Origin: JBFHES01 sp041584015
Lineage (GTDB): Bacteria > Bacteroidota > Bacteroidia > Bacteroidales > M50B96
Reading direction: 5' to 3'
DNA: 29,474 nt
NCBI GenBank assembly: GCA_041584015.1
Contig: JBFHES010000025.1
Span: forward strand, 1-29,474
The notes below the pieces were generated by a model that was not told the DNA's origin, did no database searches, and worked only from the letters and a program-made list of their open reading frames with translations. A program made the translations under genes and the position numbers. Every line of letters starts with the position of its first letter. Position 1 is the first letter of the stretch. Positions 15,048-24,193 of the stretch are shown here, piece after piece.

Positions 15048-17972
15048 ATGGGGAAAAAACTCCTTGTTCTAATATTAGCATCATTGCTCTCTTTGACTGC
15101 AAGTAGTCAGCAATACTACAGCAAGAATTTCTCGAAGGAAGATGGTTTGCCGGGCTCTGAGGTTTATGATTTATTGCAAGATAAGGATGGGTATATATGG
15201 CTGGCAACTAGTTTCGGTGTTTGCCGATACGATGGCTACGAGTTCAAAACCTACACAACCAAGGATGGCCTGGCAGATAATTCGACCATTAGTCTGAGCA
15301 TGGATCCTAAAGGGCGAATTTGGTGCTCGGCATACGGCGGCGAATTATCCTATTTCGAAGACGGCAGGTTCACTGCTCACCCGCTAAATAATGAAATTAA
15401 AAAACACAGTTTGGGCTTCGTTGAACTTTTTGTTGACAGCCTCGATAATTTATATTTCACATCCATGTCTAACGAATCGGTGAATGTTAAAATAACACAC
15501 GACCACCAGATTATCGTTAACGACAAACGCTTCTCCGACACTGAGCACGCCGACTATACAATCAGTTTCCAGCCAACCTCGTTTGGAGTACTATGGACAG
15601 CACTGAATGGAAGCAAAAATAGCTATTCTGGAAATAATCTGCTTAAAAAAGAAGGAGACACTTTTTACCTCAAGTACGGTAAGTTTGGGAAAGGCAACTT
15701 CTTTAAATATGAAAAAATCAGCGAAAATGAATTCCTCATCTCCACTAACCAATGGCTATTCCACATTGCAAACGACAAGGTAATTTCCGAGATATCCTAT
15801 TCGTCCAGAGTGAATGACATCTATATGGATGCACAATCATCATTTTGGATAAGTGTTGCCAACGACGGCGTGTTCCAATACAAAGACAAAAACCTGCAAT
15901 CAATTCCCCAACGCTATTTTCAGGGCACAACGATTTCAAATGTAATTCAGGATCGCGACAAAAATTATTGGTTCTCAACAAATGGGCAAGGCATTTTTGT
16001 AATCCCTTCACTCGATATACATCTTCTTGATTTTCCTGAGCTGGACGATTCGAAAATTGCTGCCCTAAAAGCCTTTGGCGATCACATCTATTTTAGTAAT
16101 TGGGATGCTAGACTATTCCGGTACAATCCTGCGAAAAACACCATCAAACGAATTGATGAAACCTATTTTAACAACAGACATGAAATCTGTAGCGACTTAT
16201 TGATTGATAGAAATTCCCGAAAATGGATTGTTGGCACAGACGAACTTTGCTTCGCCAAAGATGACACACCACTGCACGCCGATTTCGAAAATCACGGCTA
16301 CAACATTATCGAGCTAAAGGATGGAAGGGTTGCGCTTGCTTCCTATTTTGGCTTGAATCTTTATGAAGGCACACAACGAACACATTATTCAAACGGGGAA
16401 GGCTTAATGCTACGCCTACGTGTGCTGTACGAAGATAACAATGAAGTACTTTGGCTCGGAACGCTGGATGGTTTGTACAGTTATAGCAATGATACTTACA
16501 AATACGAAGGAAATCGTCACCCTATTTTAAATGAAAGAATAACTGCACTTATTGGCAACACTAATGTATTGGTAGTTGGCACCAGAGGTAAAGGATTGGT
16601 TTTCGTTAAAGACACGGTGTGTTATAACATTAGCCAACAACACGGGATAAGAGGTAATAATATTCAATCGTTATTCCTTGAAAACGATTCAACCTTATGG
16701 ATTGGAACCAATGAGGGATTGAGCAAATTAAGCTTTTTCATAAATGATACAATAGAAGTATCAAGCACCAACTACACTAAATGGGACGGGCTACCCAGCA
16801 ACAACATCATCAATATCATTGAAAAAAACGGCATCCTTTATTTAGGAACAGAAAAAGGCCTAGCGTATTTTAATCCTAAGCTTCTACAAGGAAATCATAC
16901 CGAACCGGTCGTGTTTATTGAGAACATTCACATAAACAATTTTGATACAATAGTACATGACACCATCAAACTTAAGCATTTCCAAAATCACTTAAGCGTA
17001 AGCTTTAAGGGAATGCATTTTAAAAGCATAGGCAACATTCGCTATAAATACCGATTAAGAGGGCTGCATGAACATTGGACCTATACAAAAAACATTGAAG
17101 TTGAATTTGCACTCATTCCGCCAGGAGAATATCTTTTTGAGGTATATGCACAAAACGCAAATGGTTTGTGGTCTAATGAACCGGCCGCTGTGTTATTCAT
17201 TATTGAAAAACCCTATTACAAAGAATGGTGGTTTTACCTGGGATTCGGGCTGCTGCTGATGCTTATTGTTTTCCTTTTAATCCGTCATTTAATCAGGATC
17301 AGCAATAGAATAAATGTATGGCAGCAAGAACTTATACAATATCAGCAACAAGCTTTAAGCAAACAGTTAAATCCGCACTTCCTTTTTAATTCGCTCAATT
17401 CAATTCAAAACTTCATTTTGGAGAATGATAAAATCTCGTCATCAAATTATTTATCAAAGTTTGCAAGCTTAATGCGCCTTGTGCTTGAGATGTCTAACAA
17501 GCAGGTAGTCTCTCTTTCGGATGAATTAGGCTCCTTAAAATTGTATCTCGAGCTTGAATCATTGCGCTTGAAAGATGGCTTCTTTTATACCATTGATGTT
17601 GACATAAATATTGACAAAAATGAAACGACACTGCCATCATTTATCATACAGCCATTTGTTGAAAATGCTATATGGCATGGCTTAGGTACCCTTAAAAAGA
17701 ACAAACAATTAAGTGTCATTTTTACGCGTGAGGATGATTATTTGGTTTGCCGTATTCAAGACAATGGCATTGGTATTAACGCCTCTAAATCGAAATCAAA
17801 GCCAACCACCAAAAACGGAAAGAAATCATCATTGGGCATGCAAATTACCCAAACCAGATTAGACCTGCACAACCGAAGGCATCACACTACTTCCTACATT
17901 AAAATTGTAGACCGAAATGAGCTGAATAAAAACACCCAGGGAACGGTAGTTGAAATTTTTATCTCGATTTAA
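15048..17972 (+). CDS. Propeller-type LytS-family sensor histidine kinase
   Basis: A 974-aa one-piece sensor. Signal peptide at 1-20, then two-component-regulator propeller repeats to about 640 (DGYIWLATSFGVCRYDGYEF, DGLADNSTISLSMDPKGRIW, LWIGTNEGLSKL), a Y_Y_Y domain at about 655-715 (YKYRLRGLHEHWTY, PPGEYLFEVYAQN), one transmembrane helix at about 727-749, and a cytoplasmic His_kinase (LytS/YpdB-partner type) domain with QLNPHFLFNSLNSIQNF (phospho-acceptor H777) and a HATPase part (ENAIWHGL N box, DNGIGI G box). It senses something in the periplasm and would phosphorylate a LytTR response regulator, but none lies beside it; the neighbours are a nuclease and TolC. Confidence 0.93.
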   Translation: MGKKLLVLILASLLSLTASSQQYYSKNFSKEDGLPGSEVYDLLQDKDGYIWLATSFGVCRYDGYEFKTYTTKDGLADNSTISLSMDPKGRIWCSAYGGELSYFEDGRFTAHPLNNEIKKHSLGFVELFVDSLDNLYFTSMSNESVNVKITHDHQIIVNDKRFSDTEHADYTISFQPTSFGVLWTALNGSKNSYSGNNLLKKEGDTFYLKYGKFGKGNFFKYEKISENEFLISTNQWLFHIANDKVISEISYSSRVNDIYMDAQSSFWISVANDGVFQYKDKNLQSIPQRYFQGTTISNVIQDRDKNYWFSTNGQGIFVIPSLDIHLLDFPELDDSKIAALKAFGDHIYFSNWDARLFRYNPAKNTIKRIDETYFNNRHEICSDLLIDRNSRKWIVGTDELCFAKDDTPLHADFENHGYNIIELKDGRVALASYFGLNLYEGTQRTHYSNGEGLMLRLRVLYEDNNEVLWLGTLDGLYSYSNDTYKYEGNRHPILNERITALIGNTNVLVVGTRGKGLVFVKDTVCYNISQQHGIRGNNIQSLFLENDSTLWIGTNEGLSKLSFFINDTIEVSSTNYTKWDGLPSNNIINIIEKNGILYLGTEKGLAYFNPKLLQGNHTEPVVFIENIHINNFDTIVHDTIKLKHFQNHLSVSFKGMHFKSIGNIRYKYRLRGLHEHWTYTKNIEVEFALIPPGEYLFEVYAQNANGLWSNEPAAVLFIIEKPYYKEWWFYLGFGLLLMLIVFLLIRHLIRISNRINVWQQELIQYQQQALSKQLNPHFLFNSLNSIQNFILENDKISSSNYLSKFASLMRLVLEMSNKQVVSLSDELGSLKLYLELESLRLKDGFFYTIDVDINIDKNETTLPSFIIQPFVENAIWHGLGTLKKNKQLSVIFTREDDYLVCRIQDNGIGINASKSKSKPTTKNGKKSSLGMQITQTRLDLHNRRHHTTSYIKIVDRNELNKNTQGTVVEIFISI

Positions 17973-18051
17973 ACTCCATCATTCGAAAATCTTTCACTTC
18001 TAAAGAAATAAAACTTAGCGCTCGTCGTATAGACTTTATCTTTTAATGAAT

Positions 18052-18059
18052 TATATTTG
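18052..18059 (+). promoter_or_regulatory. -7 promoter element of the TolC/adaptor operon
   Basis: TATATTTG is an exact TAnnTTTG match 30 nt ahead of the TolC ATG. No clear -33 TTG is seen at the 20-nt spacing. Confidence 0.45.
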
Positions 18060-18089
18060 AATGATTATTACCTCTAATCTAATCATAAC

Positions 18090-19520
18090 ATGAAGTATCC
18101 ATTTTTAAGGTATCTGTTGGTTACCGCTTTTATATCGGGATTGGCATTTACAAACCACGCCCAAAAAACCTGGACCCTTGTTGAATGTGTTGACTACGCG
18201 CTTAAGAACAACATTACCGTTAAGCAGCAAAAACTTAATATCGAATATTCATCCAATGCTTTAGGTCAATCGCAGTTTAGCATTTTACCGAACTTAAACG
18301 CTGGTGCTTCCGGAAGCTCAAGTTCCGGTTACTCCGTTGATCCGTTCACCTATGACTATACCGAAGAAAACGTTAAGAGTGCTAACTTTTCGGTTAATGC
18401 CTCGGTAACCTTGTTTGCGGGTTTGCAAAAATTAAACACCATAGCAGCTAATAAGTATTCGCTAAAGGCAGCAATGGCCAACTACGAGAAATTAAAAAAC
18501 GATATTTCCTTAAACGTAAGTACCTCGTACCTGCAAATTCTATTTGCCGAAGAAATTCTTGCGGTAGCTGAGGAACAGTTGTCCATTAGTCAACTTCAGG
18601 TAAAGCAAACCAAAAAACTAGTTGATGCAGGTAGTTTGGCTCAAGGTAGTTTGTTAGAAGTTCAGGCCCAGGAAGCCAACGATCGACTGCAGGTTGTTAA
18701 TGCCGAGAACAACCTTGATTTGGCCTACCTAACCATGATTCAATTATTGGAATTAAAAGATGAAGAGAACTTTCAGATTGCGAAACCAAATTTAAACGAA
18801 CTTGATGAAAGTGCCGTGCTGCAACCTGTGGCTTCCATTTATTCAGAAGCATTGCAAAGTTTGCCTCAGGTAAAAGGAGCTGAATACAACCTGATGAATG
18901 CCCGCAAAAACCTGAAGGTTGCTAGAGGTGCTCATGCTCCTCGATTATCGCTGAGCGGATCAATCTACACGGGTTACTCAAACAACCGTACCAAAGTTGG
19001 TTACTCAGACCAAACATACAGCGGTCTAATCGGATCTACCAGTTCTGGAGAAGAAGTATTTTCATTGCCACAGCTTTTGCCAGAATACAGCGACTACAGC
19101 TTCAAGGAGCAATTTAAGGATAACTCTTACAAGAGTCTTTCATTGAATTTGAGTATTCCTATTTTCAATAACCTGCAAACACATTACAACATTAAAAACT
19201 CAAAGTTGAATGTCTTGAATAACGAACTGGCCGTTGATCAAACCAAGAATCAGCTTTATAAGGAAATTCAACAGGCTCATTCCGATGCATTGGCGGCATT
19301 AAAAAAATATAACGCATCAGAGAAATCATTAAACGCCATGAAAGAATCATTCCGCTATACCAAGCAAAAATTTGATGTAGGCATGGTGAATGTGGTAGAT
19401 TTCAACATTGCTAAATCACAGTTGGCCAGCACCGAATCGGAATTACTGAAAGCCAAATACGAATATTTATTCAAAACAAGTATCCTCGAGTTTTATCGTG
19501 GTAAATCTGTAAGCCTCTAA
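18090..19520 (+). CDS. TolC family outer membrane efflux protein
   Basis: A 476-aa outer membrane channel. Signal peptide at 1-24 (ending FTNHAQ). Two outer-membrane-efflux repeats are seen, each starting with a long helix (WTLVECVDYALKNNITVKQQ at about 29; then IYSEALQSLPQVKGAEYNLM) and ending with an amphipathic strand (SLSLNLSIPIFN) and paired coiled helices (NELAVDQTKNQLYKEIQQAH; ESFRYTKQKFDVGMVNVVDF). It is followed after 19 nt by an adaptor gene on the same strand, so the two form the outer and periplasmic parts of a tripartite export pump. Confidence 0.94.
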   Translation: MKYPFLRYLLVTAFISGLAFTNHAQKTWTLVECVDYALKNNITVKQQKLNIEYSSNALGQSQFSILPNLNAGASGSSSSGYSVDPFTYDYTEENVKSANFSVNASVTLFAGLQKLNTIAANKYSLKAAMANYEKLKNDISLNVSTSYLQILFAEEILAVAEEQLSISQLQVKQTKKLVDAGSLAQGSLLEVQAQEANDRLQVVNAENNLDLAYLTMIQLLELKDEENFQIAKPNLNELDESAVLQPVASIYSEALQSLPQVKGAEYNLMNARKNLKVARGAHAPRLSLSGSIYTGYSNNRTKVGYSDQTYSGLIGSTSSGEEVFSLPQLLPEYSDYSFKEQFKDNSYKSLSLNLSIPIFNNLQTHYNIKNSKLNVLNNELAVDQTKNQLYKEIQQAHSDALAALKKYNASEKSLNAMKESFRYTKQKFDVGMVNVVDFNIAKSQLASTESELLKAKYEYLFKTSILEFYRGKSVSL

Positions 19521-19539
19521 CCCATTAACGACCTAAACC

Positions 19540-20868
19540 ATGAAACAAAAAAAAGCACTAACATATCTAGCGGTAATCGTAGTTCTTCTCATCATCCTGT
19601 TAGCAGTAGGAAAAAGATCAGGTTGGTTTGGCGATGCCGATCTTATAAAAGTTGCGGTTGAACCTGCCATTGAAAGATCAATTGTTGAAACCATTACTGC
19701 CAATGGAAAAATCCAACCAGAAACTGAAGTTAAAATCAGTCCTGATGTGTCTGGTGAAATTGTAGAACTATTTGTAAAAGAAGGCGAAGAAGTTAAACAA
19801 GGTAAGCTCTTATTAAAAATCAAAGAAGACCTATACCTCTCCTATCTCGATCGTTCTAAAGCTGCACTTAATTCATCAAAGTCGAATCTGGCCAACTCTA
19901 AAGCACGCCTGGTGCAAACAAAAGCCTCGTTCAATCAATCGGAGCTATCATTTAAGAGAAGTAAAAAGCTGTACGATCAGCAAGCCATTTCTGATGCAGA
20001 ATTTGAAAACGCCAATGCCTCTTTTGAAATGGCGAAGGCCGATGTAAAAGCAGCCGAAGAATCGGTAAACTCAGCCAGATTCGCTGTAAAGAGCTCAGAA
20101 GCATCACTAAAGGAAGCACGCGAAAATCTAACTAAGACCTCCATTTATGCACCAATCGACGGAACTATTTCCCGTTTAAATGTTGAGAAAGGTGAGCGTG
20201 TTGTTGGAACTGTGCAGATGGCAGGAACAGAACTCTTACGAATTGCCAATCTTAATATTATGGAAGTAAAGGTTGAAGTAAACGAGAACGACATTGTTCG
20301 AGTTAACTTAAGCGACACAGCATTAATTGAAGTCGATGCCTATTTGAAAGAAAAGTTCAAAGGAGTTGTAACTGAAATTGCTAATTCAGCCAATACAACG
20401 GGCATGTCAACCGATCAGGTTACAAACTTTGATGTTAAAATCCGTATTCTACCCGAATCCTACAATCACTTGATTGCCGCTGGTAATCATTATCCATTCC
20501 GACCAGGCATGAGTGCCACCGTTGACGTGCAAACACAATACGAAGATGGCATACTTACCGTACCTATTCAAGCAGTAACTACCAGAGCAGACACGGCAAA
20601 AACTGCCAAGGACAAGTCGTTACCGGATGATCAGCAAAAATCAACAAAGGACGAATTGCTTGAGGTTGTATTTATTTATAAGGATGGCAAGGTTTACCAG
20701 CAAGAAGTAAAAACAGGTATTCAAGACGATAATTACATTCAAATACTTGAAGGCCTAACAGCTGATGAAGAAGTTGTGACAGCGCCTTATTCTGCAATCT
20801 CGAAAAAACTCAACAACGAAAAAACGGTTGAAAAGGTTGATAAGAAAGACCTGTTCTCCGGAGAATAG
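19540..20868 (+). CDS. HlyD/MFP-type periplasmic adaptor of an efflux pump
   Basis: A 442-aa membrane-fusion protein. An N-terminal anchor helix lies at about 4-22, then half of a lipoyl domain (VKISPDVSGEIVELFVKEGE), a long alpha-hairpin at about 105-195 (KAALNSSKSNLANSKARL; AEESVNSARFAVKSSEASLK), the second lipoyl half (IYAPIDGTISRLNVEKGERV) and a beta-barrel domain with GMSATVDVQTQ. A charged insertion (DKSLPDDQQKSTKDE) sits near residue 360. It follows TolC by 19 nt. The inner-membrane pump (MacB-type ABC or RND) that normally completes the set is absent: the next gene is tsaB after a terminator, so the pump must be elsewhere. Confidence 0.92.
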   Translation: MKQKKALTYLAVIVVLLIILLAVGKRSGWFGDADLIKVAVEPAIERSIVETITANGKIQPETEVKISPDVSGEIVELFVKEGEEVKQGKLLLKIKEDLYLSYLDRSKAALNSSKSNLANSKARLVQTKASFNQSELSFKRSKKLYDQQAISDAEFENANASFEMAKADVKAAEESVNSARFAVKSSEASLKEARENLTKTSIYAPIDGTISRLNVEKGERVVGTVQMAGTELLRIANLNIMEVKVEVNENDIVRVNLSDTALIEVDAYLKEKFKGVVTEIANSANTTGMSTDQVTNFDVKIRILPESYNHLIAAGNHYPFRPGMSATVDVQTQYEDGILTVPIQAVTTRADTAKTAKDKSLPDDQQKSTKDELLEVVFIYKDGKVYQQEVKTGIQDDNYIQILEGLTADEEVVTAPYSAISKKLNNEKTVEKVDKKDLFSGE

Positions 20869-20889
20869 ATAATAATAGCGATTAAAATG

Positions 20890-20929
20890 AATCCTGATTT
20901 GGTGATTGCCGAATCAGGATTTATTTTTG
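20890..20929 (+). terminator. Terminator with an embedded tsaB promoter
   Basis: AATCCTGATT (20890-20899) and AATCAGGATT (20912-20921) form a perfect 10-bp stem followed by TATTTTTG, ending the TolC/adaptor operon. The same DNA carries a promoter: TTTG at 20898-20901, a 20-nt spacer, and TATTTTTG at 20922-20929, a full Bacteroidota consensus, with the ATG of tsaB 15 nt further on. One segment thus ends one transcript and starts the next. Confidence 0.75.
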
Positions 20930-20943
20930 TCAAAAATAATTAC

Positions 20944-21642
20944 ATGGGCCTGATATTAAATATTGAAACCGCAACAACCGTTTGCTCGGTCAATTTGGCA
21001 AAAGACGGAGTGATCATTTCCGAGCGGGAAAGCCGCGAAGATAAATCTCATGCAAGTTTGCTTACCATATTTATTGAGCAAATATTAAATGAACAACACC
21101 TGAATGTATCCGATCTGGATGCCATTGCAGTGAGCAAAGGACCTGGCTCATACACTGGCTTACGCATTGGAGTATCGGCCGCTAAAGGATTATGTTATGG
21201 TGGAAACGTGCCGCTTATTGCTATCAACACCCTTAACTCACTGGCAGCCTTCGCGAACACCAATGCAATGAAGGGAAACTCCAGCAATTACTATCTGTGT
21301 CCAATGATCGATGCGCGCCGAATGGAAGTTTATACGGCTGTCTTTGATCAATCAATGAAAGAACTGCAAGCTACTAATGCAGCAATAATTGATGAACAAT
21401 CGTTTGCCAAACTATTAGAAAAAAATCAGGTTTATTTCTTTGGTAATGGTGCCGATAAATGTCGTGATCTCATTACGCATAAGCACGCACACTTTATTGC
21501 AGATATTGAGTCTACAGCGCAAGGAATGGTCCATCAAGCTGAACTGGCCTTAAATAATAAGCAGTTTGAAGACGTTGCCTACTTTGAACCATACTACCTA
21601 AAGGACTTTATTGCAACCACGCCAAAGAAGCCATTATTTTAA
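20944..21642 (+). CDS. tsaB: tRNA threonylcarbamoyladenosine biosynthesis protein TsaB
   Basis: A 232-aa ASKHA-fold partner of TsaD in making t6A37 on ANN-reading tRNAs. It shows the TsaB N-terminus (LILNIETATTVCSVNLAKDG), then KSHASLL and the conserved SKGPGSYTGLRIGVSAAKGL. It lacks the HxxxH metal site of TsaD, as expected. I choose the ATG at 20944 because it begins directly at the family N-terminus; the frame extends 57 nt upstream but that part lies in the terminator/promoter. The next gene, tadA, also modifies tRNA. Confidence 0.95.
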   Translation: MGLILNIETATTVCSVNLAKDGVIISERESREDKSHASLLTIFIEQILNEQHLNVSDLDAIAVSKGPGSYTGLRIGVSAAKGLCYGGNVPLIAINTLNSLAAFANTNAMKGNSSNYYLCPMIDARRMEVYTAVFDQSMKELQATNAAIIDEQSFAKLLEKNQVYFFGNGADKCRDLITHKHAHFIADIESTAQGMVHQAELALNNKQFEDVAYFEPYYLKDFIATTPKKPLF

Positions 21643-21664
21643 TCCTTTACAACAGCAAGTAAAT

Positions 21665-21672
21665 TAACTTTG
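21665..21672 (+). promoter_or_regulatory. -7-like element directly before tadA
   Basis: TAACTTTG matches TAnnTTTG and ends one base ahead of the first ATG. If used, transcription would begin at about the second ATG (21677), giving a leaderless message. No -33 element is seen, so this may be chance. Confidence 0.3.
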
Positions 21673-21673
21673 C

Positions 21674-22114
21674 ATGATGTTATTCAACGACGAGTATTTT
21701 ATGAAACAGGCTTTGCTTGAAGCCGAAAAGGCCTTTGAACAAGGAGAAATTCCTGTTGGTGCAGTAGTGGTTTCAAAGAACACCATCATTGCACGAGCTC
21801 ATAATTTAACAGAAAAACTAAATGATGTAACTGCGCATGCAGAAATGCAGGCAATTACCGCCGCCTCAGAATTTATTGGAGGAAAATACCTTCAGGAATG
21901 TACATTGTATGTAAGCCTTGAGCCTTGCCCAATGTGCGCCGGGGCATTGTATTGGTCGCAAATTGGTAAAATTGTTTATGGCGCCAGCGATGTTAAAAGA
22001 GGCTATAACATCGTGAATAAAAATATGCTACATCCAAAAACTGAAATTCATTTTGGGGTTCTTGCAAATGAATGCTCCGAATTGATGGTTAATTTCTTTA
22101 AAAATAAAAGATAA
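21674..22114 (+). CDS. tadA: tRNA-adenosine deaminase TadA-like
   Basis: A 146-aa zinc deaminase that converts A34 to inosine in tRNA-Arg(ACG). Zinc site: H55 with catalytic E57 in HAEMQAI, and C85 and C88 in PCPMCAGAL. It has the family N-terminus YFMKQALLEAEKAFEQGEIP and the helical C-terminus. Two adjacent ATGs (21674 and 21677) are both possible starts. The gene follows tsaB by 31 nt and is followed two bases later by a DUF1289 gene, so the three are probably one transcription unit concerned with tRNA modification. Guanine deaminases share the fold, but the length and motifs favour TadA. Confidence 0.9.
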   Translation: MMLFNDEYFMKQALLEAEKAFEQGEIPVGAVVVSKNTIIARAHNLTEKLNDVTAHAEMQAITAASEFIGGKYLQECTLYVSLEPCPMCAGALYWSQIGKIVYGASDVKRGYNIVNKNMLHPKTEIHFGVLANECSELMVNFFKNKR

Positions 22115-22116
22115 AT

Positions 22117-22320
22117 ATGTCAGGATTCGACTACGATAACTTCATTTCTCCTTGCAAAGATATTTGCACCACCGATGTTGATAATAAATTCTGCATTGGG
22201 TGCTACCGAACAGTGCTTGAGATCAAAGGCTGGACGAAATATTCCAAGGAAGAAAAGCTGGCAATAATGGCCGTGTTACCCGAACGAGAAAAAGACGGTT
22301 TTCCCAAAGGAATGCTATAA
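22117..22320 (+). CDS. DUF1289 family small protein
   Basis: A 67-aa protein of the DUF1289 family with four cysteines in the expected order: SPCKDICTTD, then FCIGCYRT, which probably bind a metal. EIKGWTKYSKEEKLAIM is the family helix. It starts two bases after the tadA stop, so it is translated from the same message. The function of the family is unknown. Confidence 0.88.
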   Translation: MSGFDYDNFISPCKDICTTDVDNKFCIGCYRTVLEIKGWTKYSKEEKLAIMAVLPEREKDGFPKGML

Positions 22321-22412
22321 AATAGAATGCACCTTACTGCATACTGAATAATCGCGTTTATAACTTCTTAATAACTCAGAAATTTTACAGGCACAATTGT
22401 TTTTGCTTTTAG

Positions 22413-22420
22413 TATTTTTG
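22413..22420 (+). promoter_or_regulatory. -7 promoter element of the NlpC/P60 gene
   Basis: TATTTTTG matches TAnnTTTG exactly and lies 26 nt ahead of the ATG. A TTG is present upstream but at 13 nt, too close to be a normal -33. Confidence 0.4.
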
Positions 22421-22446
22421 AGCAAACCTTTTTTTGAAGCTATTCA

Positions 22447-23268
22447 ATGAAACACGGAATTACTACATTAAGTATCGTTCCAATACGCCTAGAACCTGCA
22501 GAGCAAAGCGAGATGATTTCACAGGTGCTCTTTGGCGAACATTTTGAAATTCTTTCAAGCGACAGAACCTGGTTAAAAATAAAACTGCAGCACGATGGCT
22601 ACATTGGCTGGATTGATAGTGCTTTGTGCGAAGTAATCAGTAATCGCTACCTGCACACTCTAAACAACAAACCTGCTTTCATCATTAATAACCTTACCAG
22701 ATACTTACACAGCAAGGAAGTTGGCGAACAGGTTATTGTTGCCGGAAGCACTATACCAAACTACAAAAGAAAATTTGCCTTTAAGATACACCACACTAAT
22801 TTCAAGTTCCATCATAAGCCTGAATTTATTGCTGATTTGCCAATTCGCGAAAGAATCATTAAAGTGGCAAAGTCTTATCTTAATGCACCTTATTTATGGG
22901 GAGGCCGCACTCCGTTTGGCATCGATTGCTCTGGATTCACCCAGATAGTTTATAAAATTTGTGGCATCTCAATACCACGTGACTCAGGTCAGCAGGTTGA
23001 CTTGGGAACTGCTATCAATTTTGTGAATGAAGCACAACCCGGCGATTTAGCATTTTTTGATAATGAAGAAGGAGACATTGTACATGTAGGAATGATTCTG
23101 GATGGTGGTCGAATTATTCACGCATCGGGTAAGGTACGAATCGACTTCATCGATCACGCAGGGATTAACAGCATTACAACCGGAAGGTATTCGCATCAAC
23201 TAAGAGTTGTTAAAAATGTGATTGACAACCCTGAAGAGATTCCTGTGTTACAACCAAGCCTATTTTAG
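22447..23268 (+). CDS. NlpC/P60 (C40) peptidase with SH3-like domains, no signal peptide
   Basis: A 273-aa cysteine peptidase. The N-terminal half has SH3-like segments (VLFGEHFEILSSDRTWLKIK; GYIGWID). The C40 domain at about 132-245 has APYLWGGRTPFGIDCSGF with nucleophile C161, H213 in DIVHVGMIL and H225 in IIHASGKV. The layout resembles the gamma-D-glutamyl-diamino acid endopeptidases that recycle muropeptides (YkfC type). There is no signal peptide, which fits a cytoplasmic recycling role rather than wall cleavage; that is inference. Confidence 0.92.
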   Translation: MKHGITTLSIVPIRLEPAEQSEMISQVLFGEHFEILSSDRTWLKIKLQHDGYIGWIDSALCEVISNRYLHTLNNKPAFIINNLTRYLHSKEVGEQVIVAGSTIPNYKRKFAFKIHHTNFKFHHKPEFIADLPIRERIIKVAKSYLNAPYLWGGRTPFGIDCSGFTQIVYKICGISIPRDSGQQVDLGTAINFVNEAQPGDLAFFDNEEGDIVHVGMILDGGRIIHASGKVRIDFIDHAGINSITTGRYSHQLRVVKNVIDNPEEIPVLQPSLF

Positions 23269-23377
23269 GCATCCAATAAAACAAGCTTAGCCGTAAACTG
23301 CAGGTCATTTACCGCATTGCAACTCTATTGTCAGCAATATTTTTTGTTATTTTGCCCTCAGTCTTAAATCAGAACAC

Positions 23378-24172
23378 ATGAACTACGATGGAAAAACTAT
23401 CTGGATAACCGGAGCAACTTCTGGTATTGGAAAAGGCATGGCCATTGAAATAGCAGCCCATAGCCGCCAACTTATACTATCAGGTAGAAACAGTAAGGCT
23501 TTGGACGAAACCGCCAAACTTTGCAAAAACAAAGGAGCAACAGTCTGCTGTATTCCTTTTGATTTAGGAGACATGAATTCTATTAAAGCTGCCGCTGAGG
23601 AGGCATTGGCCAAATTCAAAGCAATTGACTGCCTCTATCACGTAGGTGGAATAAGTCAACGATCCTTTGTTAGCGAAACACCTCTCGACATTGACAGAAA
23701 AATAATGGAGGTAAACTTCTTTGGAACCATAACACTTACAAAAGCAGTTCTTCCGTCGATGATTAAAAATGGCGGTGGCCATATGGCAGCTACTTCGAGC
23801 ATTGTTGGAAAATTTGGCTTCCCTTACCGGTCAGCTTATTCGGCATCAAAGCAGGCATTACATGGTTTTTTTGAAAGTTTGCGTGCAGAAAACACCACCA
23901 ATAATATTCGCGTAAGCATGATTATTCCCGGCAGAATCAATACAAGCATTTCAGTTAATGCTATAAATGAGAAGGGTGAAAAACACGGTGTGCTGGACGA
24001 TGGATTAGCAGCAGGTATGTCAATTGAGCATGCTGCAAAGAAAATAGTTAATAAGCTAAGTCGTGAAAAAAAAGAAATTCTGGTAGGTGGCAAAGAACTG
24101 CTAATGGTGCATATCAGGCGATTTTTACCCCGACTGTATTATCGCATGGCATCAAAAATCAACCCCTTATAA
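23378..24172 (+). CDS. Short-chain dehydrogenase/reductase
   Basis: A 264-aa classical SDR. The NAD(P)-binding TGATSGIG lies at about 11-18, the usual NNAG position reads HVGGIS, the catalytic Ser lies in TSSIVG, and Y154 and K158 form YSASK. The C-terminus has a basic amphipathic stretch (HIRRFLPRLYYRMASK), as in membrane-associated DHRS7-like reductases. It lies 21 nt ahead of a VOC-family gene and is probably co-transcribed. The substrate is not shown. Confidence 0.92.
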   Translation: MNYDGKTIWITGATSGIGKGMAIEIAAHSRQLILSGRNSKALDETAKLCKNKGATVCCIPFDLGDMNSIKAAAEEALAKFKAIDCLYHVGGISQRSFVSETPLDIDRKIMEVNFFGTITLTKAVLPSMIKNGGGHMAATSSIVGKFGFPYRSAYSASKQALHGFFESLRAENTTNNIRVSMIIPGRINTSISVNAINEKGEKHGVLDDGLAAGMSIEHAAKKIVNKLSREKKEILVGGKELLMVHIRRFLPRLYYRMASKINPL

Positions 24173-24193
24173 ACACATAGAAATAATATTAAT

